Source: CAADGY01 sp900696665
GTDB lineage: Bacteria > Acidobacteriota > Terriglobia > Bryobacterales > Bryobacteraceae
Length of the DNA stretch: 44,180 nt
Reading direction: 5' to 3'
NCBI GenBank assembly: GCA_035063885.1
Contig: JAPSFM010000033.1
Span: 1 to 44,180 of the forward strand
In this document: piece after piece, positions 24,545 through 31,894 of the stretch
How positions within the stretch are numbered: position 1 is the first letter of the stretch
Layout: every line of letters starts with the position of its first letter
Position numbers and translations under genes: made by a program
Notes under the pieces: model-generated
What the model was told of the DNA's origin: nothing
What the model saw: the letters and a program-made list of their open reading frames with translations, nothing else
Database searches by the model: none

Positions 24545-24873
24545 CGCCCGGGGAGTGGCCGGAGCAGCCATCCCTGCGCTTCCTCATTCATTGGGCGCTC
24601 CGCCGCGAGGAACTCTGCGATCCAGGCCTCTGCCCCGATGCTCCGGATGAAGGCGGACGATGCGATCACTGCCCGCTGGACAAACTGGATGCCACTCAGA
24701 CCTCTGAATCTGGACTGCTAATCCGGCGAGCGGTAGACCTTAGGGCAGCGCTGAAGCTGGGCGTGCGAATCGGCCTCCAAGAGATCGGGGCGGACGAGTT
24801 CAGCACAATCCTGATTCTCGACGAGGAGTGCGGGAAGCATGATCTCGAAAAGATGCAGGCCAATACTCCCTAA
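24538..24873 (+). CDS. T-like extension of the tail assembly chaperone (made by -1 frameshift)
   Basis: This frame has no proper start of its own and is open from the slippery site to 24873, giving about 111 residues that would be joined to the gpG-like protein (GT-type fusion of about 316 residues). The sequence is protein-like: LTPGEWPEQPSLRFLIHWALRR, then a cysteine cluster (C..GLC......C..C) that may bind zinc, a helix (LRAALKLGVRIGLQEIG), and an acidic end. In the lambda model the T part binds tail tube subunits while the G part binds the tape measure. Without the frameshift this would be an unexplained 330-bp gap. Confidence 0.75.
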   Translation, partial: KLTPGEWPEQPSLRFLIHWALRREELCDPGLCPDAPDEGGRCDHCPLDKLDATQTSESGLLIRRAVDLRAALKLGVRIGLQEIGADEFSTILILDEECGKHDLEKMQANTP

Positions 24874-24884
24874 CCGGCGGGCAC

Positions 24885-25265
24885 TTATGAAGCTCGCCGC
24901 TTGCCAAGCCCCTCGGCGATCATTGCAGTCACAAGAGTGTTGAGACTGACGCCTTCCTGCCTCGCCCTCGCGACCAAACGCGCGTGCAGGCTTCGTGGAA
25001 CACGCTGCCGCCACTGGCCGCTCGCTTCGCTCGGCTTTGGAATCGGATCACCATGTTTGGCGCAACTGAGCAGATACGATTTGACGGCATCGCTCCCATT
25101 CTTGATTGCTTCCTCCGGCGTGTCTCCATCCGAGATGCAGCCAGGAAGATCCGGATATTCAATCGCGAACCCACCACCGTCCTCTTCCGAAAGTGGGCGA
25201 ATGGTGAACGGGTAGGAGTTGATGAGCGTTTTGTCAATCTTCATTGTTCTCACCTGTTCGGTCAA
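24885..25265 (-). CDS. hicB: HicB-type antitoxin
   Basis: A 126-residue antitoxin. Residues ~16-70 (YPFTIRPLSEEDGGGFAIEYPDLPGCISDGDTPEEAIKN) are the HicB partial RNase H-like fold, and the C-terminal ~45 residues (QRVPRSLHARLVARARQEGVSLNTLVTAMIAEGL) form a ribbon-helix-helix DNA-binding domain. It should neutralise HicA and repress its own operon. It is encoded on the minus strand behind hicA, with a 32-bp overlap, in antisense orientation to the surrounding tail operon. An internal ATG (MKIDKTL) at 25244 is an alternative start. Confidence 0.88.
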   Translation of the reverse strand: MTEQVRTMKIDKTLINSYPFTIRPLSEEDGGGFAIEYPDLPGCISDGDTPEEAIKNGSDAVKSYLLSCAKHGDPIPKPSEASGQWRQRVPRSLHARLVARARQEGVSLNTLVTAMIAEGLGKRRAS

Positions 25266-25479
25266 CTAAGTCCACAAACAGCCGCACGTACACAGGCTTG
25301 ATGGGCCGATGTGCTGGGACGGAGAGCCGTCCCGCGTTGGCATGCCGGAACACGACATGGCTGGTCCCATGCTGATCATGATCGATGCCCAGACTGTCCG
25401 CGACGACCTTGAGGTCCTCAATTCGCCAGTCGCGCGGGTTCCGGCGCATTTTGGCGATGAGTTTTCTCGCGTTCGACAC
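25234..25479 (-). CDS. hicA: HicA-type mRNA interferase toxin
   Basis: An 81-residue toxin with a GTG start (SNARKLIAKMRRNPRDWRIEDL). The double-stranded-RNA-binding-like fold of HicA is indicated by HGTSHVVFRHANAGRLSVPAHRPIKPVYVRLFVDLV, with the catalytic histidine expected in the TSHVVF strand. It should cleave mRNA when not bound by HicB. The gene order toxin-antitoxin is the usual hicAB order. The start is only 38 bp from the divergent tape-measure start, so its promoter must lie within or over that start region. Confidence 0.85.
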   Translation of the reverse strand: MSNARKLIAKMRRNPRDWRIEDLKVVADSLGIDHDQHGTSHVVFRHANAGRLSVPAHRPIKPVYVRLFVDLVDRTGENNED

Positions 25480-25517
25480 ACCTACATGGTACCACCAGCG
25501 ATACCACTTATATTCTG

Positions 25518-28500
25518 ATGGCTGCCGACAACAAGCTCGAACTCGTCGTCGAAATCGACACGAACAGGGCCAATGCGTCCATCAAGAGCGTCAACTCCAG
25601 CCTGTCGAGCATGGAAGCCGCGGCCGCCAAGAGCGCGCGCGGGGCGTCGGCGGGAATCGATGGGCTGACCGCTTCCATGGTGAAGGGCGCGGCGGCCGGC
25701 ACGGTTCTGGGTCACGCGTTCGAGCGGGCGGTCGGCTGGCTGAAAGAGTACGGCGCCGAGATCGTCAAATACGCCGCACGCACGCAGACCCTGGGCGTGG
25801 TCACCAACCAACTCGCCAAGGTCAACGACTACAACGCCGCCTCCGTGAGCCGCCTGGTGGATCGGATCAAGCAACTCGGCGTGTCCACCCAGGAAGCCCA
25901 CGGCGTCGTCCAGCGAATGATCTTCGCGGAACTGGATCTGTCGAAGGCGACGGACCTCGCGCGGGTGGCCCAAGACGCCGCCGTCATCTCCGGTGTCAAC
26001 TCCTCGGAGGCCCTCGAAAACATCATCAAAGGGATCACCACAGGCCAAACCGAACTCCTCCACACGATGGGTCTGCAGGTCTCCCTCGAGCAAGTCATCC
26101 GCGAGGAGACGAAGAAGCGCGGCCACGCCCTGTCCGAGGCCGAGAAGCGCGAGGCCATGCTGAACCGGGTCCTCCAGGAGGGCGTGAAAATCCGGGGCGT
26201 CTACGAGGCGGCGATGGGCACTGCCGGAAAGCAGATGACCTCGCTGACGCGCCTTTGGCAGGAAGCGAAGAACGCCTTGGGCGAGCAGTTCCTGCCTGAG
26301 TTCTCGAAACTGATCAAGGTGCTGTCGGAGTCGCTCGAGTGGGTCCGCAAGAATTCGAGCGAGATTGCCAGCTTCGTGAAGATCTTCGGCGCCACGGCCG
26401 TTGGCGCTGCGGTCGGGCAGTTTATCAGTTGGATGGCGGCGGCTCGGACGTCCGTGCTGGCGCTGAATGCCGCGATGGCGCTGAATCCCTGGATCGCCGG
26501 CGGCATGCTGATCGCTGCTGCGGGCTTCGTTGGCTATGAGCAGTATCAAAACTTCCAGAACCAGCAGAAAGCGATGGAGCAGGATATCCGGGATGCGACC
26601 ATCCGCGACGCCATCACGAAGGATCGCAAGTCGTTAGACGATCTCAAGAAGGCGGGCTACACCGAGCAGGAAATCAAGGACGCTTTCTTCGGGCGCCGCA
26701 AGGTAATTCCGGGCTTTGAAGACGAGATTCCCACGGATTGGAAGAGCCCGGCTGGTCTCGCCACCATCGAGCGGGATGACAAGGGCTTCCGCCTGGTGTT
26801 CGCGAAGAAGCAGAAGACCGAGGCCGAACGTCGCGCAGAGGAGGAAGCCCGTGAGGCTGCCAAGGAGCGCGCCAGAAAACAGGCCGAGTTCGCCCTGCAA
26901 CTCGAAGATGAAGCCGTTGCCTCCCGGAAGTCGGGTTTGACCGGCTACGCGCGGGACGTGACGGAGATGAACACCCGCATCAAGAAAGGCACCACGTACC
27001 TGGACAAGAACGGCATCGAACAGGTGGCGCCTCTCACGCAAGCGGCGTGGCAGTCGGTCCTAGAGATCATGCGGAACAAGCTGGCCGCATGGAAAGAGGA
27101 ACTGCACAAGAACACGGTCGAGTACTTCCGCGACTACATCAAGGAGACGGAAGAGGCGGACAACCGCCGGCGTGAACTTGAGGCCAAGCAGTTCCAGGAA
27201 CGCCTCGCCAACAATGCACGGATCGCCGAGGCAAATCTGGCGCACATCGACACGGTGTACTCGTTCGAGGAGCGGCGCGCGGGATTCGTTCGCGACGCCC
27301 AACTCCGGGCCCTCGACGCCGGCGATGCGCAGACAATCGAACAGAAAGTAGCGGTCGAACAGCGCAAGGCGGCCATCGAGATCGAGCACATCACCCGAGT
27401 GCACGAGATCCGGATGCGGCTGTTTGACCTCGAAACATCCCGCATGGTGCTGGAGGAAGAAGCCACGCTCAAGCGACTGGGCTATCGGGTTGACGAGATC
27501 CAGGCGCGGATCGCGGAATTGACGGCGCAGAGGGACGAGATCAAGCGGTTTCAGCAAGAGGCGACCGACACAGCTGTGCAAGGGGCGCGGGAGAGCGCCA
27601 CCATCCGTCAGGCGCAGATCGTCCGCGACCAGAACCAGCGCATCTTCGATTCCTTCAAGCGGCAAGCCGAGGGCGTGTTCGATGCTCTCTTAACCCGATC
27701 GCAGTCGGTTTGGTCGGCGATCGGCAACTCACTGAAGACGGCTCTGCTGACCGCCATCAAGGACGTCGTCACGTCGCGAGTGGCCGCGATGCTGATGCAG
27801 TTGTTCACGGGGCAGCGGGTCGGCTTCGCGCAGGCTTCCGCCGGCGGAGGTGGGGTGTTTGGCGGGCTTGGCGGAATGCTGGGTGTCGGCGCGGTACCGG
27901 TGTTCGGTGGGACCTCGATGCCCGGAGCGACGCCTCCGTTCATTCCGAGTGGGAGCGCTACCGGGACTGGCGGAATGTTGTCCAAGGCCGGATGGGGCGC
28001 GACTCTCGCGAACCTGAAGTCCTTCGCCGGCATCGGCGGCAGTGTGCAACTCGCGCCCGGTGTGGCCACCACGTGGGAGGCCGCGACCATGGGCCAGAAA
28101 CTTTCCGCCATCGGCAAGTCGAACGCGGCACTGATGGGCGGCGCCATGCTCGCGATGTATGGCCTCCAACGTGGCGGAATCTCCGGTTTGGCGATGACGA
28201 CGGCTGGCGGAGCCATGATCGGCCATAAGTTTGGCGGCCCGATCGGAGCGGCCATCGGTGCCGGGATCGGCGCCGTGGCTGGTCTGGTTCGGCTGTTCGT
28301 CAAAGGTGCGCAAGACAAGGCGCGCGAGAAGATCAAGGCCACTTACGGGGTCGACATCCGCGACAAAGGCGTGCTCAAGCAGATTGTCGACATCGCCAAA
28401 CAGGGCTTCGGTGGCAACCTCGACATGGCAATCCGAAGTCCGCAGATCCGCGATCTCGTCGAACTGTACGCGCTCTCCACAGGCCAAGGAAAGTCCGGGC

Positions 28501-28796
28501 TTCCAGCTACGATGCGTCCCGTTTCGCTGCTCCAGCAGGGCGGAAGCCTGTTCCAAACGAGCGCCAGCGGTCTTACCCTCGACCGCATCGGAAGCGGCAC
28601 ACCTTCGTCCGCGGCACCCACGGTGATCAACATTACGGTGCCAGGTGCCAAGGAGTTCTTCGAGAAGGAAACGGTACGCGTCGTGGTGGAGAACCCGCGT
28701 GCCGTCCAATCCGCGGCGATGGCGGCGACGAAGCAGAACGCCGGCCGCCGTGAGATGACCGGGCTGCAACTCAGCCCCGGACTGATCGTGTCATGA
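25518..28796 (+). CDS. Tail tape-measure protein
   Basis: A 1092-residue protein, the longest virion gene, as expected for a tape measure that sets tail length. The N-terminus (KLELVVEIDTNRANASIKSVNSSLSSMEAAAAK) is coiled-coil-like. A hydrophobic segment lies near 290-345 (VGAAVGQFISWMAAARTSVLALNAAMALNPWIAGGMLIAA), and long Glu/Arg/Gln-rich helices run from 430 to 720. A Gly/Ala-rich apolar region near 870-930 could insert into membranes at infection. The C-terminus overlaps the next gene by 4 bp. No strong Shine-Dalgarno precedes 25518, perhaps a consequence of the hicAB genes placed just upstream. Confidence 0.9.
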   Translation: MAADNKLELVVEIDTNRANASIKSVNSSLSSMEAAAAKSARGASAGIDGLTASMVKGAAAGTVLGHAFERAVGWLKEYGAEIVKYAARTQTLGVVTNQLAKVNDYNAASVSRLVDRIKQLGVSTQEAHGVVQRMIFAELDLSKATDLARVAQDAAVISGVNSSEALENIIKGITTGQTELLHTMGLQVSLEQVIREETKKRGHALSEAEKREAMLNRVLQEGVKIRGVYEAAMGTAGKQMTSLTRLWQEAKNALGEQFLPEFSKLIKVLSESLEWVRKNSSEIASFVKIFGATAVGAAVGQFISWMAAARTSVLALNAAMALNPWIAGGMLIAAAGFVGYEQYQNFQNQQKAMEQDIRDATIRDAITKDRKSLDDLKKAGYTEQEIKDAFFGRRKVIPGFEDEIPTDWKSPAGLATIERDDKGFRLVFAKKQKTEAERRAEEEAREAAKERARKQAEFALQLEDEAVASRKSGLTGYARDVTEMNTRIKKGTTYLDKNGIEQVAPLTQAAWQSVLEIMRNKLAAWKEELHKNTVEYFRDYIKETEEADNRRRELEAKQFQERLANNARIAEANLAHIDTVYSFEERRAGFVRDAQLRALDAGDAQTIEQKVAVEQRKAAIEIEHITRVHEIRMRLFDLETSRMVLEEEATLKRLGYRVDEIQARIAELTAQRDEIKRFQQEATDTAVQGARESATIRQAQIVRDQNQRIFDSFKRQAEGVFDALLTRSQSVWSAIGNSLKTALLTAIKDVVTSRVAAMLMQLFTGQRVGFAQASAGGGGVFGGLGGMLGVGAVPVFGGTSMPGATPPFIPSGSATGTGGMLSKAGWGATLANLKSFAGIGGSVQLAPGVATTWEAATMGQKLSAIGKSNAALMGGAMLAMYGLQRGGISGLAMTTAGGAMIGHKFGGPIGAAIGAGIGAVAGLVRLFVKGAQDKAREKIKATYGVDIRDKGVLKQIVDIAKQGFGGNLDMAIRSPQIRDLVELYALSTGQGKSGLPATMRPVSLLQQGGSLFQTSASGLTLDRIGSGTPSSAAPTVINITVPGAKEFFEKETVRVVVENPRAVQSAAMAATKQNAGRREMTGLQLSPGLIVS

Positions 28797-29260
28797 CCCG
28801 CCAGGAACTTGTCGAAAAGATCGTCCGAGCGATCGCGGAAATGGAGGGCTTCTATCTCACCGCAGCACACGCCAAGGCGCGCCGGATCGCGCATCCGACT
28901 CTGGCACAGATCAATGCAAATCCGGGCAACATCCGGCAGTGGCGCGATAAGCGCGGTCCCTATCCGACCAATCGCGGCTACGTGGACTTCGTTTCGTGGG
29001 CAGCCGCGCAGTTTCCCGGCGCCTCGCGCGAGGAGATGAGCCAGCGAGCGATTGACGAGGGTTGGCGGATCCTGCGCGTGCTGATCGGCCAGTACCTCGA
29101 TGGAAAGTACACACAAGGCAGGCAGCCCTCGGCAGAGGAGATGTTCCGGGTCTACGCGCCCTCGGCGGATGGCAACCATCCAGCGAACTACGCCCGTTTC
29201 GTCGCGAGCCGGATCGGAGCGCGGCCGGAGCAGCGCCTGCTGGATCTGGTGACGGCGTAA
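28793..29260 (+). CDS. Lysozyme-like / virion-associated muralytic protein (P5-like)
   Basis: A 155-residue protein. IVRAIAEMEGF (E16, E18) and NPGNIRQW (residues 43-50) followed by RGYVDFVSWAAAQ, EGWRILRVLIGQYL and RVYAPSADGNHPANYARFVA form the pattern seen in lysozyme-like PRD1 P5-type virion proteins. The likely role is local digestion of the cell wall during entry, since it is encoded between the tape measure and tail-tip genes and not in a lysis cassette. It overlaps the tape-measure stop (ATGA). No signal peptide is seen. Confidence 0.6.
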   Translation: MTRQELVEKIVRAIAEMEGFYLTAAHAKARRIAHPTLAQINANPGNIRQWRDKRGPYPTNRGYVDFVSWAAAQFPGASREEMSQRAIDEGWRILRVLIGQYLDGKYTQGRQPSAEEMFRVYAPSADGNHPANYARFVASRIGARPEQRLLDLVTA

Positions 29261-29661
29261 TGCCTGGCTCGGTTCACAACGCGACTCCGCTGACGGTGCT
29301 GCCAGCGAGCCTGTCACGCGCGTTCGTGCATGAGCGGGAGTATCCGGTGCTCGACAACGAGTACCGCAACGGGGAATCGCAGCGGAAGGCGCAGGCCAAC
29401 AACAGCCGGAAGCGATGGCGCTTCGAAAAGCGGCTCGCCCCAGCGCAACTTCAGACTCTCCGCGATTTCTTCGACGCCCGCAAGGGTGCGACGGAGCCAT
29501 TTTACTTCTACGACTCCTACGAGACCAGCCCGAAGTTCTCGCACGATCCAACGGGTGCATCCGCAGCGGGCCGGTACACGGTTCGATTCTCGGGTGGCTG
29601 GAACCAGTCCGTTTCGCTGGGGCGCGCGGACGTTTCGTTGGAACTCGTCGAACTCGCTTGA
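29260..29661 (+). CDS. Minor tail protein (gpM/DUF2460-like)
   Basis: A 133-residue protein. The ATG at 29260 overlaps the upstream stop (TAATG). The segment SRKRWRFEKRLAPAQLQTLRDFFDARKGATEPFYFYDSYE, then GRYTVRFSGGW and VSLELVELA is the DUF2460/gpM-like pattern of small tail-tip proteins, beta-rich with conserved aromatic residues. It probably sits at the tail tip under the tape measure. A related segment recurs in the N-terminus of the large tail-tip protein at 31895. Confidence 0.65.
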   Translation: MPGSVHNATPLTVLPASLSRAFVHEREYPVLDNEYRNGESQRKAQANNSRKRWRFEKRLAPAQLQTLRDFFDARKGATEPFYFYDSYETSPKFSHDPTGASAAGRYTVRFSGGWNQSVSLGRADVSLELVELA

Positions 29662-29670
29662 GGAATAGCC

Positions 29671-30054
29671 ATGCCGTTTTCGTCCTACCTGGCGCAGAAG
29701 CTTCTAGAGAAAGCCTTTCTGGGGCAGGATTTCCAGATGACCGAGCATTGGATCAGCCTCCACACCGCCGATCCGGGAGCGACGGGGCTGAATGAGGCAT
29801 CCGGTGGTCCCTACGCGCGGAAGGCCCTCACCCAGTTCACGGCTGTCGACGACGACGGCACGGCGAAGCGAGTGCGCAACGTGCCGGCGCTGTTTATCCA
29901 GGTTGCCGCAGGAACCTACACGCACCTGGGTCTGTGGGACGCGGTCTCTGGCGGCAACTTCCTCGGCGGGGGACCGCTCTCCTCGCCCGCAACCGTCAAC
30001 GACGGCGACTTCGTCATCATCCGCGAAAACGATCTCTCAGTGCTCCAGAGTTAG
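29671..30054 (+). CDS. Hypothetical tail protein
   Basis: A 127-residue protein starting MPFSSYLAQKLLEKAFLGQDF. WISLHTADPGATGLNEASGGPYARKALTQF, then YTHLGLWDAVSGGNFLGGGPL is a pattern seen in small phage tail or fibre-adaptor proteins that contain 'LHTADPG...NE' and 'H.GLWDA..GG.FL'. It is co-directional and 9 bp behind the upstream gene, so it is part of the tail-tip operon. Probable virion component; exact role unknown. Confidence 0.62.
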   Translation: MPFSSYLAQKLLEKAFLGQDFQMTEHWISLHTADPGATGLNEASGGPYARKALTQFTAVDDDGTAKRVRNVPALFIQVAAGTYTHLGLWDAVSGGNFLGGGPLSSPATVNDGDFVIIRENDLSVLQS

Positions 30055-30063
30055 AGGCATTCC

Positions 30064-30540
30064 GTGTCCACCATCCGCACGCAATTCGGTCCCGTCACGA
30101 ACTTCACGCTGACGCTCAACGGGCTCGCCTCGGGTTCGGGGCGCAGTTCGGCGAAGGTCGAGAACCAGAACAGCCGCTATGTCGACGCCATCGGCCAGTT
30201 CAAGCTGAAGATGGTGGCAGGATCCCCAAGCGACCGCTACGCCATCTATTTCTTCGCCTGGGGATCGGGGGATGACATGAGTCCGGCCTTCCCTGCCGGC
30301 ATCACCGGCGTCGATGAGCCGATATTCGCCGCGCTTGAAACGCTGTCGCTCCGTCCTGTGGGCTCCGTGTACGTCCCCTCGTCCGGCACACTGATCACGC
30401 CGCCATTCTCAGTGGCTCCAGCGTTCGGCAACGTCCTGCCGCCTGTCTGGGGAATCCTGGCCATCAACCGAAGTGGGTTGGCTCTAGATGCGACCGACAA
30501 CCTCGGCTTCTGGCGCGGCGTCGAGTTCGAGGTGTCCTGA
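30064..30540 (+). CDS. Hypothetical tail protein, beta-rich
   Basis: A 158-residue protein with a GTG start. It has Ser/Gly/Pro-rich beta sequence (NFTLTLNGLASGSGRSSAKVENQN, RYAIYFFAWGSGDD, ILAINRSGLALDATDNLGFWRGVEFEVS). It resembles small phage tail or fibre components; no family was recognised. The stop overlaps the following LamG-like gene by one base (TGATG). Its place between two tail-tip genes suggests a virion role. Confidence 0.55.
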   Translation: MSTIRTQFGPVTNFTLTLNGLASGSGRSSAKVENQNSRYVDAIGQFKLKMVAGSPSDRYAIYFFAWGSGDDMSPAFPAGITGVDEPIFAALETLSLRPVGSVYVPSSGTLITPPFSVAPAFGNVLPPVWGILAINRSGLALDATDNLGFWRGVEFEVS

Positions 30541-31630
30541 TGCGCCAACTGATCGCACAGATCGAACCGCAGTCGTGGGCGCCAATGGGCCCAGCCGAGG
30601 AGTCCTTGGACTACGGCTCGTCGCTGATCGACGGCCTCTACTCGCTGTGCCTGCCGAGCGGCCTGGATCCACGCACATCCTACAACGCTGCCCACCTCAG
30701 CGGCAGGCGAGCCGCCACTATCGGCGAATCGGCTTCCGCATATTACCGGAGGCGAGCCCAGTCGAGTCCCAATCCCTCCACCGTTGTCGTGCCCGGCGGA
30801 TTGGGTGGTAACGTGCCCACGCCGTTTGGGCGCGCGTTCGCGTACAGCAACGAGCAGGCAGCGATGTCCGTCGGCAGCCTTGGATATGTGCCGATGTACT
30901 CGGGCGACGGAACCTGGAAGTCATATCGTTCTCCGTCTGGTTCCGCATCAATCGCATCAATGGGACCGGATTCCCCACGCTCATCGGCAGCAGCTTCTCG
31001 ACGACATGGTGGCTTGGCATCCGCACGGCGACCGGCACGTACAAAGCGATCTTCCGAAATGGCTCGGCTCCGTACGGGCCGTTCGAATGGGGTAACTACA
31101 ACGCCGATCTGCGGAAGATCTGCTGCGTGACTTTCCTGCTGCCCTGCGATGCAAATCGGACGGCGAGTATTTTCCACAACGGCGTGCTCGCTGTGCAGGG
31201 GACGCTTTCGAATGCGAGTTCGGTGGCCGGCAACCTCGAGGTCTGGCCACTCTCGACCGCCACGACCGGCATGTTCGTTGAGATTTTCGGCTTTGCCGCG
31301 TGGACCCGCGCGCTCTACACGGAAGAGATCCGTGACCTCGCACTTGGCCCATGGACATTACTGCGCAAGCGCGCACGCTTCTGGTATGCGCCCCTGATGG
31401 CCTACCGCTCCGCGCAGATCGCTGCCCAATCGGGCTCGTCGGCACTTGTGCATCGTGGCATGACACGGGCAGCCGGCATCGCCGGCCAGGGCAACATTGC
31501 GGCGTATCTGCGCCCACCGGACGCACCGGAGCGCACCTGGCGTTTGTCTCCGGAACGACGGGCGATGGCACCCGCCGAGGAGCCTCGTACCTGGACCATC
31601 CCGCGCGAGCGCCGGAGCATCGACGCATGA
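30540..31630 (+). pseudogene. LamG/concanavalin-like tail protein interrupted by a frameshift
   Basis: Two frames that together make one protein. Frame one opens at 30540 (MRQLIAQIEPQSWAPMGPAEESL) and reads well to GYVPMYSGDGTW near 30917; beyond that it becomes Ser/Arg noise until 31130. The protein-like text continues one base back in the other frame as ISFSVWFRINRINGTGFPTLIGSSFSTTWWLGIRTATG and on to 31630, with its own ATG only at 31127. The joined product (about 363 residues) has a LamG/jelly-roll look, with paired W/F strand patterns and AAWTRALYTEEIRDLALGPW at the end, suggesting carbohydrate binding at the tail tip. No slippery heptamer is visible at the junction (about 30910-30925), so an indel is likelier than programmed frameshifting. 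Confidence 0.6.
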
Positions 31631-31890
31631 CGTTCACCAAGGATCCGCACGCGGTGCTCGACTACACCGTCGACTGGAACCGATGGCTCGCCGGTGACAC
31701 CATCGGCACGAGCACGTGGCTGGTTCCTGCTGGCCTCACCAAACAGGCGGACTCGAAGACCAACACCGCAGCCACGGTCTGGCTGTCAGGCGGGACCGCC
31801 GGCCAGAGCTACACCGTGACGAACCGCATTACTTCCGCTGCCGGCCGCACCGAGGACCGGTCCTTCACGATTCGCGTCGAGGAACGCTGA
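31627..31890 (+). CDS. Small fibre-tail adaptor-like protein
   Basis: An 87-residue protein whose ATG at 31627 overlaps the upstream stop (ATGA). KDPHAVLDYTVDWNRWLAGDTI, TSTWLVPAGL, AATVWLSGGTAGQSYTVTNRITSAAGRTEDRSFTIRV is the Ig-like beta-sandwich pattern of phage fibre-tail adaptor proteins. It may link a fibre or receptor-binding protein to the tail. Assignment is by pattern and by location among tail-tip genes. Confidence 0.72.
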   Translation: MTFTKDPHAVLDYTVDWNRWLAGDTIGTSTWLVPAGLTKQADSKTNTAATVWLSGGTAGQSYTVTNRITSAAGRTEDRSFTIRVEER

Positions 31891-31894
31891 CCCC

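Noticed and set aside
25266..25481. Alternative start of hicA one frame over (GTG at 25481)
   Set aside because: That frame yields sequence without the HicA pattern; the frame starting at 25479 contains the conserved TSHVVF and SVPAHRPIKPVYV segments.
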